DNA of 52,621 bases from an uncultured bacterium (GCA_942636505.2 CALOGB020000156.1:1-52621), one strand, 5' to 3'; shown: positions 1 through 8,497, counted from the stretch's first letter. Numbers and translations are program-made. Notes: a model not told the origin generated them from the sequence alone.

Positions 1-1
1 C

Positions 2-148
2 TTCCGTATCGACAGGTGGCTGAGCACGGAGTGGCAGCAGGCGGCGACCGCCGCGCTGTTCTGGCTGGTGCAGCGGGCGCTCGGCGCGCAGGTCGCCCGG
101 TCGCACCGGATCATGGGTGACCGCAGCTTCATCGCGGTAGGCACATGA
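2..148 (+). CDS. C-terminal end of an unidentified protein (5' cut by window edge)
   Basis: An open frame enters from the left edge and ends at a TGA that overlaps the ATG of the next gene (ATGA), which argues for translational coupling and a shared operon. The 48 visible residues are rich in Trp, Ala and Arg and end in FIAVGT. They show no motif I can name. Its position before a secreted protein and a relaxase suggests a transfer or mobilization protein, but that is context only. Confidence 0.5.
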   Translation, partial: FRIDRWLSTEWQQAATAALFWLVQRALGAQVARSHRIMGDRSFIAVGT

Positions 149-678
149 GCGGTCGGTTGGCGCGGCGGATCATCGCGGCATGCCTGGCGGTGCCAGCGGT
201 CGTCGCTACCGCGGACGCTGCACCTCGGCTGGAGGCGGAGCGCATTACCGGTGCTGGCGCGAACGCTGCACCTCGGCCAGTGGCGCTGCCGACTACCGGT
301 GCCGGCCTGAACGCGGCACGTCGGCCGGTAGCGCTGCAGGCGACCACGATGACCGACTGGCGCGCTGCCGGCCTTGACGGGACCGGCTGCTACTGGTCGC
401 CGCGCCAAGGCGGTCCGATCCACTTCGTCGCAGCCGGCGGCAAGGCGATGACCAGGGTCAACGGTCGCGTCGTCATACTCAAACCGCGCCAAGGCGCACG
501 GGATCTATTCCCGTTCACCTACGATGCCTGGCAGTCCGGCGACCTGACGATCCGGGTCGTCGATAGCGCCCGCATCAAGGCAATGGGCTACGAGACCGTC
601 ACCACCGGCGCGCTGCTGATCGTCAGCCGCGCAGGTACGACGAGCCGCCTGCACGGGTCGCTCATCTGCGGATCGTGA
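145..678 (+). CDS. Secreted protein of unknown function with a duplicated N-terminal segment
   Basis: 177 residues. The N-terminus (residues 1-26: arginines, then a hydrophobic stretch ending in ADA) reads as a Sec signal peptide, so export is likely. Residues about 34-64 contain two imperfect copies of a 15-residue unit (TGAGxNAAxRPVAL), matched by a roughly 45-bp direct repeat in the DNA. The rest, from about residue 68, has one Cys pair (in GCYW and near the end in ICGS) that could form a disulfide after export. It is ATGA-coupled to the preceding gene. No family recognised. Confidence 0.6.
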   Translation: MSGRLARRIIAACLAVPAVVATADAAPRLEAERITGAGANAAPRPVALPTTGAGLNAARRPVALQATTMTDWRAAGLDGTGCYWSPRQGGPIHFVAAGGKAMTRVNGRVVILKPRQGARDLFPFTYDAWQSGDLTIRVVDSARIKAMGYETVTTGALLIVSRAGTTSRLHGSLICGS

Positions 679-807
679 AGCCTTGGCGAACCGCTCGAAA
701 ACAGGGGGACGGTCGCTTCGCGACCATGAAAGAGGAAAGCAGGAAAGCCAGAAAGAGCCCGGGCGAGAAGGAGAAGTCCGCAGGGTAGAAGGTTCAGGCG
801 CAACAAT

Positions 808-839
808 GCAGATTGGCGGGTCCCAATCTGCCGTGCGCC
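808..839 (+). other. Candidate origin of transfer (oriT): hairpin plus nic-like sequence
   Basis: A perfect 9-bp inverted repeat (GCAGATTGG at 808-816, CCAATCTGC at 823-831) with a 6-nt loop is followed after one base by GTGCGCC (833-839). In MOB-Q plasmids such as RSF1010 an inverted repeat is followed within a few bases by a nic region ending TAAGTGCGCCC, so both arrangement and core resemble that. It lies 120 bp upstream of the relaxase. The 679-951 interval holds other hairpins too: GGTCGC/GCGACC at 711-725, and a compound stem at about 836-868. Inferred from sequence only. Confidence 0.45.
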
Positions 840-951
840 GCCGAAGCCCTCAATTCGGGCTGCCGGCGGTGTCCTCCAGCCTGACGGCATTCCGGAAGGC
901 GAAGACGACTGTTCGTCGGGGGTATTGCCCTTTTGAGGCCGGTCCGGGACA

Positions 952-3900
952 ATGTTTACCATGGCGGACCCGGATATCAATGGCGAGGAACGCGCGGTAT
1001 TCGCCCATCATGTGCAGGCGCTTCTGCGTCGGCAGCAGAAGGACGACCGCGATGCGATCGGCGCGACGTTAGGCCGCGCGCGCTTCCAGGTTCAGGGCGC
1101 AGACGGGCAGACCGCCAGTCCAACCAGGCGGGGTGGCAAGGCACAGGCCCACGAGCGCGTGGTCGACTTGTTCACCGCCAGTCCGCTGACCGGCCGCGAT
1201 CGCCAGTCCGGCGGCTTCCGGGTGCCGCACTTCGACATGAAACCGATCACCCGGACCTACGCGCCAACGAGCGCCGGTGGTCACGTCCGTCGTGGTCACG
1301 AAGGTGCGGCGATGACGGCGGCTGCGCATTTCGACTATGTCACCAACGGCGCGAAGATCGGCATCGGCACGCATATCGACTATATCCGCCGCGAGACCGG
1401 ACTGCAGGACCCCGCGGACGATCTCGTGCTCGACATGCTTGACGAGCAGGATTTGCGAAACGAGAAGAACCGGCTCGCCATCTTCAGCAACATACCCGGT
1501 GGCCTGACACGCCAGCGCAGCCTGTTCGAAGCGGCAGAACGTTACGAGTCCTCGCCCCGAACGCATCAGCTGATGGCGTCGACAGCGAGTGTCGAGGGCT
1601 TCGTAATGTTCGAGCGAATGGGCAGGGCACCGGGTTGGCTGCGTGCGATGACCAGACGCCTGCGCGAGAAGCGTGACGAACTGGAACGCAAGGCAGCCAA
1701 AGCGCCCAAGACGTTCAGGCATTGCGAAGTCGCGGTTGCCGACGTGACGGAACAGGAGGCCTATGAACGCCTTGCCTGGCTCGACGAATTTCCCGCCATC
1801 CCGGGCTTGTTTAGATGGAAACAGGGCCGCACTGGCCGCGTACAGCATCGCTTCGTCGGCGAACTGCCTGACGGCCTGTCGGCAAGGGATCGTCACGAGA
1901 TCCTGACGCGGTTCTGCGGCACGCTCGATGCCGACGGCTGGATGGTGGTCGGCGCGATCCACCAACCCGATCAGCATAACGACCGCCGCAACTTCCACAT
2001 CCATGTCGATGGGTATGACCGGCCAGCGCGGTGGCTGGACAAGGAAGGTCAGTGGGATTTCGACTATACCGAGCGCCGCAACGGAAAGCTCGTCCGGCCC
2101 TTCGCCCAGAACAAGGTGCGGTACGATGCGGCCATCGGCACGGACAGCTCGGGAAAGCCGAACATCGCGGCCATGATGCGTCACCGCTTCATTACGATCG
2201 TCAACGAGGTGGTCGGTGATCAGCCCGACATCGTTCGTTATCTGCACGGTACCTATGCCGACAACAACGTCGCGCTGACGCCGCTTGAGCATATGGGCAA
2301 CCGAGCCGCCGGGCTGGAGCGCCGCGGGATCGTCACCGAAGTCGGATCGCGCAACGCGCGCAAGATCGTCGCCGACGAGGCCGCTGCTTGCGAGGCGCGG
2401 GCGACCGCCGCCGAAGCGGCGTTGAGCCATGAACTCGCGTTGACCCGATCGATACTGGCACAAAACCGCGACGCGCTCACTGCGCTCGAAGCTTACGAGG
2501 CGCTGGAACGTCGGCTCATCCGACGGCGGTTGCAGGCTGAACTTGCTGACGTCGTCGTTGCCATGGCCAGGTCGCGGGCCGACGCCGTGATCCGCGCGCT
2601 GACTACCGAACCCGGTCGCTCGATCAAGGCGAAAGCCGGTGACGCCGATCTGCTCGCCGCGGCGCGAGATCATCTCGCCGAGGTCGAACGTCATAGCCCG
2701 TCACAAGCGGAGCGTGATGCCGAACGCCGTGAACTGGCCAGAACGCAGACGCGTGCCAACGCCGAGTGGAACATCGTTCAGGCAGCTACAGGGCAGTCGC
2801 CGCAGAATGGGGCCCATGAGCCTGTGATAGAGTACCGGGCACGGGATCGCGCACAAGCACCTCCTGCCACCGCGCCGTCGCGGTACGACGACCAGAAACG
2901 CAACCGCCTGAGCGCCTGGCTTGAAAAGCACGCGAGCGACCCGGCTCTCATATTGATTGAGGGTGACGAGATACGATTGGGTCGGTCGGCGCCGCTGGCA
3001 ATCGACACACTGATGCGCCAATTTGCCGGTAGCCGTCCTGTTCAACAGTTACTCTTGCGCGAGCGTGTGCGCCGTCAGGCTGATATTGCGAAAAGGGTCC
3101 GTAAAAAGCAGCCGGTCGAGACAATCTCGACGACAGCGTCTCCGATTATGATCCCGGTCGTAGAATGGAGGGTTCAACCGTTCGTCCCGGAACCGACACT
3201 TGAGGGGACGATATCGTCAACGGGACAGGCGCCGATATGGTTAGCTGACGAGAGCTCTGTAAACGACGTGCCGCCCTCGCCCGGCCCCCATCTGCCAGAT
3301 CGGCCGGCGGTCGAGATTACTACGGCGCGCGAAGAAGCGAAGATCGCCCGTCGAAAGATTCTGGCTGAAGCTGGGCGCAGCCGTAATGAAGCGTCTCTGA
3401 AAGAGGCATGGGCACATTTATTCAGGAAAAGGGCGGCGATCACCTTGGATGGCGGTCGATACGCGATCGACCTGACAGGCCTTTCAGATCCGGAACGGCT
3501 GGCATTAATGCGTCTTGGTTACGACAAGGAACTGCAAAGCCGGTTGCGCGAACTGCATGCCAAGCAAGAGCGCGAGCGACCTGTTTTGCCGCCGCACGTC
3601 GTTTCATCGGTGGCCCGAAAGGCCTGGGCGGCGATGGCGGCGCGACATCAGGATGTCTTCCCTTCCGGACCGCCTGCACAGATGCGAGCGGCCGTCGGTC
3701 TGCGCAGCGCCAAGCGCCTCGCCAATGCCCCGACGTTACGGGCCGCGAGAGCCATGGTTCCAGAGGCAAACGCCGGTATCACCCCGCGGGATTTGCTTGA
3801 AACCCATCACGCCGGGTCAGTTGCTGACGTGACGACGGCGAAGCCAAACCGGCCGAGGCATATTGACGACGTCAGCACTATCGAAAAGCAAGCGCAAACG

Positions 3901-3990
3901 CTTGCGCCATTCCCGGGCGACGGAAAAGCAAAAGGCCCCTCGAAGCAGGTGGTTTTCGATCAGCGTGGCAAGGGGCCGCAGGAACGGTAG
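952..3990 (+). CDS. MobA/MobL-type conjugative relaxase
   Basis: 1012 residues. The diagnostic feature is H342-N-D344-R-R-N347-F-H349-I-H351, the metal-binding HxDxxNxHxH motif of MobA/MobL (MOB-Q) HUH relaxases, which nick oriT and stay bound to the transferred strand through a tyrosine. An upstream segment at about residues 125-150 (AHFDYV...HIDYIRRETG) may hold the catalytic tyrosine region. The motif sits near residue 340, far later than the 110-150 usual in the family, so about 200 residues are inserted or added before it. Residues after 460 are Arg/Glu/Ala-rich helical sequence, probably a coiled or DNA-binding tail. Start taken at ATG 952; ATG 961 is possible, and the ribosome site is weak for both. 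Confidence 0.85.
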   Translation: MFTMADPDINGEERAVFAHHVQALLRRQQKDDRDAIGATLGRARFQVQGADGQTASPTRRGGKAQAHERVVDLFTASPLTGRDRQSGGFRVPHFDMKPITRTYAPTSAGGHVRRGHEGAAMTAAAHFDYVTNGAKIGIGTHIDYIRRETGLQDPADDLVLDMLDEQDLRNEKNRLAIFSNIPGGLTRQRSLFEAAERYESSPRTHQLMASTASVEGFVMFERMGRAPGWLRAMTRRLREKRDELERKAAKAPKTFRHCEVAVADVTEQEAYERLAWLDEFPAIPGLFRWKQGRTGRVQHRFVGELPDGLSARDRHEILTRFCGTLDADGWMVVGAIHQPDQHNDRRNFHIHVDGYDRPARWLDKEGQWDFDYTERRNGKLVRPFAQNKVRYDAAIGTDSSGKPNIAAMMRHRFITIVNEVVGDQPDIVRYLHGTYADNNVALTPLEHMGNRAAGLERRGIVTEVGSRNARKIVADEAAACEARATAAEAALSHELALTRSILAQNRDALTALEAYEALERRLIRRRLQAELADVVVAMARSRADAVIRALTTEPGRSIKAKAGDADLLAAARDHLAEVERHSPSQAERDAERRELARTQTRANAEWNIVQAATGQSPQNGAHEPVIEYRARDRAQAPPATAPSRYDDQKRNRLSAWLEKHASDPALILIEGDEIRLGRSAPLAIDTLMRQFAGSRPVQQLLLRERVRRQADIAKRVRKKQPVETISTTASPIMIPVVEWRVQPFVPEPTLEGTISSTGQAPIWLADESSVNDVPPSPGPHLPDRPAVEITTAREEAKIARRKILAEAGRSRNEASLKEAWAHLFRKRAAITLDGGRYAIDLTGLSDPERLALMRLGYDKELQSRLRELHAKQERERPVLPPHVVSSVARKAWAAMAARHQDVFPSGPPAQMRAAVGLRSAKRLANAPTLRAARAMVPEANAGITPRDLLETHHAGSVADVTTAKPNRPRHIDDVSTIEKQAQTLAPFPGDGKAKGPSKQVVFDQRGKGPQER

Positions 3991-4232
3991 TTGACGCCGC
4001 TTCCGGCGGCGGAACAGCCCGGAAACAGCTAACCGCCTGCGTTGATCAAGCGCCCAAGGTCCGGGGCTTGCGCCGCCTTAATGCGGGCGCGCCTTCGTTG
4101 AGGAAGGCGAAGATAGCGCGGCCTGCCCGGCCGGAGATGGTTTGGAAGGTGCCTGGCGGCTGTGCCGTGAAGGCGAAATGATGGTGCGGGGTTTGCGAGC
4201 AGTCCGCCACTTCCGCGCAATGAGGAACTGCT

Positions 4233-4793
4233 ATGTATATCGTAACGCGCGAGCGCGAGCTTGCCCGGGCGCGCGCCCTGTCCGGCGCGCTGGCCATCGC
4301 CGATCTTGCCGGCTGGCAGATCGACCGCTCGGTGCCGATCCTGCCGATGCCGTTTCGGAACTATCTCCACATCGCCACGGCCGAGCTGCTGCTGGTACCC
4401 TCGATCGAACCGTCGCGCGGTGATCTCGATACGGTCGAGCGCGGTACCCGCATCGCGCGGTGCGACGCGCTGGTCGTGAAAGCGTCGAGCGAAGGTAACA
4501 ACACGTTGTACTGCGCGGTTGGCGAATGGCAGCGCCACGGCACCCTGTGGCACCATGCCCGCCGGCTGTGGCTGTCGAGCCGCAACGAAGCGTGGCTGGT
4601 CCCCGATCCGGACGAGCCCGAGGAAAGTGACGCCGTGTTCCGCCTGACCGGCAGCCGCCTGCGTCCCATGGTCCCTGCCCGTCTGCCCGCTACCGGTGCC
4701 GGTGCCGGTGCCGGTGCCGGTGCCGGTCGCAACTTCGCGCCCGGACTGGCGCGCGGCGATGCCTATATCGCTGCCGCCTGGAGCCAACGCTGA
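4233..4793 (+). CDS. Conserved-looking hypothetical protein with a Gly-Ala repeat
   Basis: 186 residues, start supported by GAGGAA six bases upstream of the ATG. There is no signal peptide or membrane segment. A run of five exact GGTGCC hexamers (4695-4724) encodes an alternating Gly-Ala stretch near residue 155-165, which probably acts as a flexible linker and may vary in length by slippage. It belongs to a series of 150-220-residue proteins here (also at 4971, 6692, 7978) with similar size and composition, none of which I can assign. Probably accessory functions of the integrated element. Confidence 0.6.
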   Translation: MYIVTRERELARARALSGALAIADLAGWQIDRSVPILPMPFRNYLHIATAELLLVPSIEPSRGDLDTVERGTRIARCDALVVKASSEGNNTLYCAVGEWQRHGTLWHHARRLWLSSRNEAWLVPDPDEPEESDAVFRLTGSRLRPMVPARLPATGAGAGAGAGAGRNFAPGLARGDAYIAAAWSQR

Positions 4794-4798
4794 CCGAG

Positions 4799-4951
4799 CC
4801 GCCTGCCGGATCGGTCAAGAGCTCGCAGGCGGCATACCAACACCCTGAACACCTCCGCGGACGCATGCCGCGTAACGGCGGGAACCCGCGCGGTTCCCGC
4901 CAGCCTGCCGGGGGCCAAGGTCGAGAGGGAGTATGGTCCCCGAACCGGGGA
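4799..4951 (+). other. Intergenic segment with three perfect hairpins
   Basis: Between two element genes lie three perfect inverted repeats: CCGCCTGC/GCAGGCGG (4799-4832), GGCGGGAACC/GGTTCCCGCC with a 5-nt loop (4877-4901), and TCCCCG/CGGGGA with a 3-nt loop (4937-4951). The first two could end transcription of the upstream gene, though neither has a T tract. The third sits about 20 bp before the next start codon and may affect its translation. Confidence 0.45.
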
Positions 4952-4970
4952 TGAAAATCAGGAACAGGCT

Positions 4971-5489
4971 ATGAGCATCCACAAAATCGAAACCGTCCGT
5001 CGTCACGTCGCCGCCGTCACGCAGATGCTGCTCTGCAACCGCACCATGAAGCCCGGCGCCGCGATCATCGCCGGCGATGCGGTCGGGATCGAAGGGCGCC
5101 TCGCCCTCGCCCGCCAGGCGAACGTCAGCGGCCACGATCTGGTCTATCTGCATTTCGGCGACACGGCCGAAGGCTACGGCCTGACCACCATCTCGATCGT
5201 CGTCGCGCGGGACGGCATCTGTCTGGGCCAGACGGACTGCCGCCTGTACCTGCCCAAGGCCGGCGCGCGGGCGATGATCCTGCCGCAGGCCCATGTCCGC
5301 GGCCTCTTCCGGCTGTCGCCCGGCGAGTTGCTGCATATCGACCGCAAACCGGCCGATGCCGAGGACGGCATCGCACGAGCGCGCGCACGGCTCGCCAAAC
5401 TGGTGTCCAGAGGGGTGAGCGTCTTTGGTCGCGCCGAGATCAACACCTACGCGAATGCAGCCTGCTACGGCGCACCGCAGTCGATCTGA
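4971..5489 (+). CDS. Hypothetical protein of the integrated element
   Basis: 172 residues, start supported by AGGAACAGG just upstream of the ATG. It appears soluble and cytosolic, with a mixed alpha/beta pattern and a C-terminal helical, Arg/Ala-rich stretch (about residues 125-145). No motif or family recognised. It sits between the hairpin cluster and the nested dyad upstream of the sigma-like gene. Confidence 0.6.
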   Translation: MSIHKIETVRRHVAAVTQMLLCNRTMKPGAAIIAGDAVGIEGRLALARQANVSGHDLVYLHFGDTAEGYGLTTISIVVARDGICLGQTDCRLYLPKAGARAMILPQAHVRGLFRLSPGELLHIDRKPADAEDGIARARARLAKLVSRGVSVFGRAEINTYANAACYGAPQSI

Positions 5490-5526
5490 CGATAGACCGG
5501 GCACGACCCAAAAGGGGGCACTTCAT

Positions 5527-5616
5527 TCTATAAAGCGCAGGACATGGCAAATTCGGACACCGGACATGAAATTTTCATCTGCGTGTCCGAAAACGTCGAT
5601 CCATCCGCTTTATAGA
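5527..5616. promoter_or_regulatory. Nested inverted repeats before the sigma-like gene
   Basis: Three concentric dyads are visible. The outer pair is 11 bp, TCTATAAAGCG (5527-5537) with CGCTTTATAGA (5606-5616). The middle pair is 9 bp, TTCGGACAC (5552-5560) with GTGTCCGAA (5583-5591). At the centre is the palindrome ATGAAATTTTCAT (5566-5578). The outer right arm abuts the probable GTG start of the sigma-like gene. The segment is AT-richer than its surroundings. It may be an operator or promoter region, or a large cruciform; I cannot tell which. Confidence 0.5.
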
Positions 5617-6210
5617 GTGAGGAAGGCTATCATCTCAGCCATCGCACCGACACCGCCTGTGGTTCACGACCGCGACGACTACTACTGCGTCGCCGAGGTC
5701 AGCCAGATGCTGGACGCCCTGACCGAACCGGACTGGAGACGGCTGTTGCGGTCGTCTCATTATCTGGCGCACGGGCACCGCATTCTCGCGGCCGACCTGC
5801 GGCAGGAGGCCTTCGTCCGCTCGCTCGACGGCCGCCGCCGGTGCCGGCGAAGCTATGATGTCGTCAACTTCCTGATCGGTATCATGCGCAGCCTGACATC
5901 GCAGGAACGCGAGGCGGACCGCGACGGCCCGCGCGAAGTCGGCATCGATATGCTGTCGGTGGCGTCGGCCGCCCCATCGCCCGAGCAGGTCGGGCATGAT
6001 GCGCTGCATTATCGTCGCACCATCGCCGCGGTCTTCGAAACGATCGGGTCCGATCCGAAGCTGGTCGCATTGCTGAACGCCGTCCTCGATGGTGTCAAAG
6101 GCGCCGACCTGCGGACGCGGTTGAAGGTCGATGCAAAGGGCCTCGCCTCGCTGCGCAAGCAATTGAAGCGCAAGCTGGCGAGCGCCGCCGTGAACAGGAG
6201 CGTACCGTGA
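5617..6210 (+). CDS. Sigma-70-like RNA polymerase factor of mobile-element type
   Basis: 197 residues from GTG 5617. The frame is open back to 5425 but overlaps the previous gene, and the protein-like sequence begins after the dyads. Residues about 45-75 (DLRQEAFVRSL...VVNFLIGIMRSL) resemble sigma region 2 as found in short sigma-like proteins carried by alphaproteobacterial plasmids and integrative elements. A helix-rich C-terminal part with LRKQLKRKL could be a region-4-like DNA-binding segment but is divergent. It may direct polymerase to element promoters, possibly the dyad in front of it. ATG 5710 is another possible start. It overlaps the next gene by GTGA. Confidence 0.6.
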   Translation: MRKAIISAIAPTPPVVHDRDDYYCVAEVSQMLDALTEPDWRRLLRSSHYLAHGHRILAADLRQEAFVRSLDGRRRCRRSYDVVNFLIGIMRSLTSQEREADRDGPREVGIDMLSVASAAPSPEQVGHDALHYRRTIAAVFETIGSDPKLVALLNAVLDGVKGADLRTRLKVDAKGLASLRKQLKRKLASAAVNRSVP

Positions 6211-6476
6211 CCACCCAGACCAACGAACTGACACAGTTGCGGCGACTGGATGACTTTCTCGAGGGCGAGGAAATCGACCTCGATGATTTGCGCCAGGAAA
6301 TCAACCGAGCACGACTGCGGGTGGGTTTGCCACCCGCCCTGTCCGTCGATGCTGATCCGGACCTGACAACCGATCCGCGCGAGGACGTGCGCGTCTTTAT
6401 TCAGGACATGCTGGACGAACGCGCCCCGGCCGATAGCGAGCGGGCAGACGATCCGCGCGATGGCGCGAACCGATGA
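6207..6476 (+). CDS. Small acidic protein coupled to the sigma-like gene
   Basis: 89 residues, very acidic (many Asp/Glu), starting with GTG inside the stop region of the sigma-like gene (GTGA overlap). Such tight coupling with a sigma-like gene suggests a co-expressed partner, possibly one that binds or modulates the factor, but no anti-sigma motif is visible. No membrane segment. Its stop overlaps a further tiny ORF. Confidence 0.55.
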   Translation: MTTQTNELTQLRRLDDFLEGEEIDLDDLRQEINRARLRVGLPPALSVDADPDLTTDPREDVRVFIQDMLDERAPADSERADDPRDGANR

Positions 6477-6562
6477 TCCTGCCGGTCGGCTACTTCATGA
6501 TCCCGGCTTACCGACCGGGTGATATCGACGTCACGGCGATGGCGCTGCCGCTGCGCCGGTAA
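6473..6562 (+). CDS. Possible 29-residue coupled peptide
   Basis: ATG 6473 overlaps the stop of the acidic protein (ATGA) and opens a 29-codon frame ending in LPLRR and TAA. Two of the three sigma-module genes use the same coupling, which is the only support. Too short for a function; it could be chance. Confidence 0.25.
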   Translation: MILPVGYFMIPAYRPGDIDVTAMALPLRR

Positions 6563-6691
6563 GGCCGCAAAGAACTGGGATAGGGGGGAGATGGGCACGT
6601 CGAGCCCCGAAGGTCGATGAAATAAACAGACCCGAAGGTGCTTGTCCGAACCAGCCGGTTCGCGACGCTCAGCTCCGGAAAATTCAGACCT

Positions 6692-7216
6692 ATGATACCC
6701 CTGCTCAAGCCGGCGAACACGCTGCCGGGCGCGCTGCACTATTATGTTGCCGCCGAACTCCTCAAGAACCTGTCGATCATCACCTCATGGCCAGGCGGAG
6801 GGATGCCCGCTGATACCGTCATCCTGCCGGCAGCCCGCGTGATCCTGTCGTTCACCTGCGTGACCGGCCCCATGTTCCGGAACAAGGTTCATGACCTTGC
6901 CTGCGACTCCGCGATCGATGTCATCCTGCTGCGGTGTTGCCTGACGCCCGGTGACATCCTGCCGGTCACGGCCGATGTCACGCTGGCAGGCGGCGGCCTT
7001 GCCCCCTTCGACATGCATGACCTCAGCCTCTACCGTCACCGTGATCGCACGCTCTGGCTGGTTCCGGAAGCCTTTGGCGGCGCGATCCGGCTCGGGCACG
7101 GCGGTGCCGAGCTGTGCCTGGTACCGCCCTATGAAACGCACGTCGAACGCGCCGACGGCCTCTACCGCTCCGCCAGCGAGCTCGCCGCCTTGCTCTATCC
7201 GTCGAAAACGAACTGA
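6692..7216 (+). CDS. Hypothetical protein of the integrated element
   Basis: 174 residues from ATG 6692; the frame also allows GTG 6638, which would add 18 residues. No signal peptide, membrane segment or known motif. Size and alpha/beta character resemble the proteins encoded at 4233 and 4971. Its stop overlaps the ATG of the next frame. Confidence 0.6.
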   Translation: MIPLLKPANTLPGALHYYVAAELLKNLSIITSWPGGGMPADTVILPAARVILSFTCVTGPMFRNKVHDLACDSAIDVILLRCCLTPGDILPVTADVTLAGGGLAPFDMHDLSLYRHRDRTLWLVPEAFGGAIRLGHGGAELCLVPPYETHVERADGLYRSASELAALLYPSKTN

Positions 7217-7611
7217 TGGTCGGCAAAAGCGGCGCCGGCCCCCGAACGGGACGTCAGCGTCTGGATCGCTTGTGGCTGACGCTCCCACGACGCACGCGCC
7301 GGTCAAGGGGCAAGGCGGTCGGCGCTATGCCGCCGCTGATGCGGCGGATGATGATCCTCGTCGTCGTCGCGCTTATCGTTTCCGCAAGCCTGGGCGTCAG
7401 GTGGCACGATCAGCGGGGCGGCGGCGGTACGCGGATCGCGTTCGCCGTCGCTCGAACGATCTGCCCGACCGCAGCCGGGTTCACGAAGCGTGCAAGCGTG
7501 GCAGCAGGCGCCCACGCGATTGATCGGGCAGCACTGCGACGCCTTGGTGACCTAGTCTCGACTGGGTCACGGTGTACCGCCTTGCCCCGGCGATCCGGAT
7601 TGGCAGGGTAG
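7216..7611 (+). CDS. Possible small single-pass membrane protein
   Basis: 131 codons beginning in the stop of the previous gene (TGATG overlap). The first 37 residues are very basic; a hydrophobic stretch at about residues 45-60 (MMILVVVALIVSASLGV) would form one membrane helix. Internal ATG 7327 gives a shorter version starting just before that helix. The C-terminal part is low-information and Arg/Ala-rich. Coding status rests on coupling and the membrane segment. Confidence 0.4.
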   Translation: MVGKSGAGPRTGRQRLDRLWLTLPRRTRRSRGKAVGAMPPLMRRMMILVVVALIVSASLGVRWHDQRGGGGTRIAFAVARTICPTAAGFTKRASVAAGAHAIDRAALRRLGDLVSTGSRCTALPRRSGLAG

Positions 7612-7977
7612 CGAACAGGCATAAGTTCCGAATGCTGAGGCTGGCTCGTGCACCTTGCAGCTTCGAGACGAGAATATTGCCCTCGTCACCCGTCCGCCGC
7701 CCGCCGCCCGCCGCCCGCCGCGCGCTAGCACGACGGAGATGACGCCAACTGCGGCAGCACACACGTGACGACAGCGACGAGGCGAGACGGGCGGAATGAC
7801 GCCGATCTCGCCTACCAGCGGATGCTGGCCGCCCGTCACGGGCGGTAAGGCCGGTAGCGCAGGACCGGCGACGGGCCGCCCCTGCCGGGGGAGTTGGGAA
7901 TGGAAGGACGTCTCCTGAGAGCCGGATGAAATGAAGGCTGGAGAGCGAGACGAACTCCAAAAAAAGGCACCCTATCA
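7612..7977 (+). other. Intergenic segment with a 7-bp tandem repeat and a hairpin
   Basis: I see no convincing gene. Three exact CCCGCCG units lie at 7700-7720, with a partial unit before them. A perfect hairpin CCGCCCG-TCA-CGGGCGG (7829-7845) lies 130 bp before the next gene and could be a terminator or leader structure. The last 50 bp are A-rich (a run of six A) and may contain the ribosome site for the gene at 7978. Confidence 0.4.
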
Positions 7978-8496
7978 ATGAACACCACGAACCAGACGGC
8001 GGACACCATCGCGCGCGTCGCCCCTTCGCTTGTCCGCGACACGCGCGCAGCGCACGATAACCTGTTGCGGCAGGTGCAGCAGCGCGACGCCGAACCGGTC
8101 TATCACTACAGCATCATCAAGAACGTCGGCCACGTTCAGCTGGCGATCTCGACCTCCTATATCCCGGTCGACGACGAGACGGTTCATCAGACCCTGGGCG
8201 ACGGCCGCGGCCATATCCTCATCGCATCGTCGGTACCGCACCGCCGCCTCGCGCGGCCGGTCTTCGACATCGTCACGCGTCGCAGCGGGCAGATCAAGCG
8301 CCGTAGCGGCTATCGGCTGTGGCTCGCCGCCGACGGTGACAGCGCCCTGCTTCCGGACCAGCCGGGTCGGCCGGTGTGGCGGGTGGTTGGCACCACCCTG
8401 GTGCGGGCGAAGGCTGCGCGCCTCAGCGAGGCCGAACGTCGCGAGGGATTTGCACGAGCCGACCGCATGCTCCGCCGTGTCGCGCGGGACGCCTGA
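7978..8496 (+). CDS. Hypothetical protein of the integrated element
   Basis: 172 residues, soluble, with a central region of alternating hydrophobic residues (YHYSIIKNVGHVQLAIS) suggesting beta strands and a helical C-terminal end. No named family. Its stop is one base from the ATG of the relaxase-like gene downstream, so the two are almost certainly co-transcribed. Confidence 0.6.
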   Translation: MNTTNQTADTIARVAPSLVRDTRAAHDNLLRQVQQRDAEPVYHYSIIKNVGHVQLAISTSYIPVDDETVHQTLGDGRGHILIASSVPHRRLARPVFDIVTRRSGQIKRRSGYRLWLAADGDSALLPDQPGRPVWRVVGTTLVRAKAARLSEAERREGFARADRMLRRVARDA

Positions 8497-8497
8497 G

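Noticed and set aside
1069..2694. 541-codon minus-strand ORF inside the relaxase gene
   Set aside because: It is antisense to a gene with a clear relaxase motif and is a by-product of high GC; the same holds for long antisense frames in the M13, kinase, amidohydrolase, porin and recombinase genes.
4029..4787. Minus-strand ORF with a Thr-Gly repeat
   Set aside because: It is the antisense of the Gly-Ala hexamer repeat gene, which has a better start and ribosome site.
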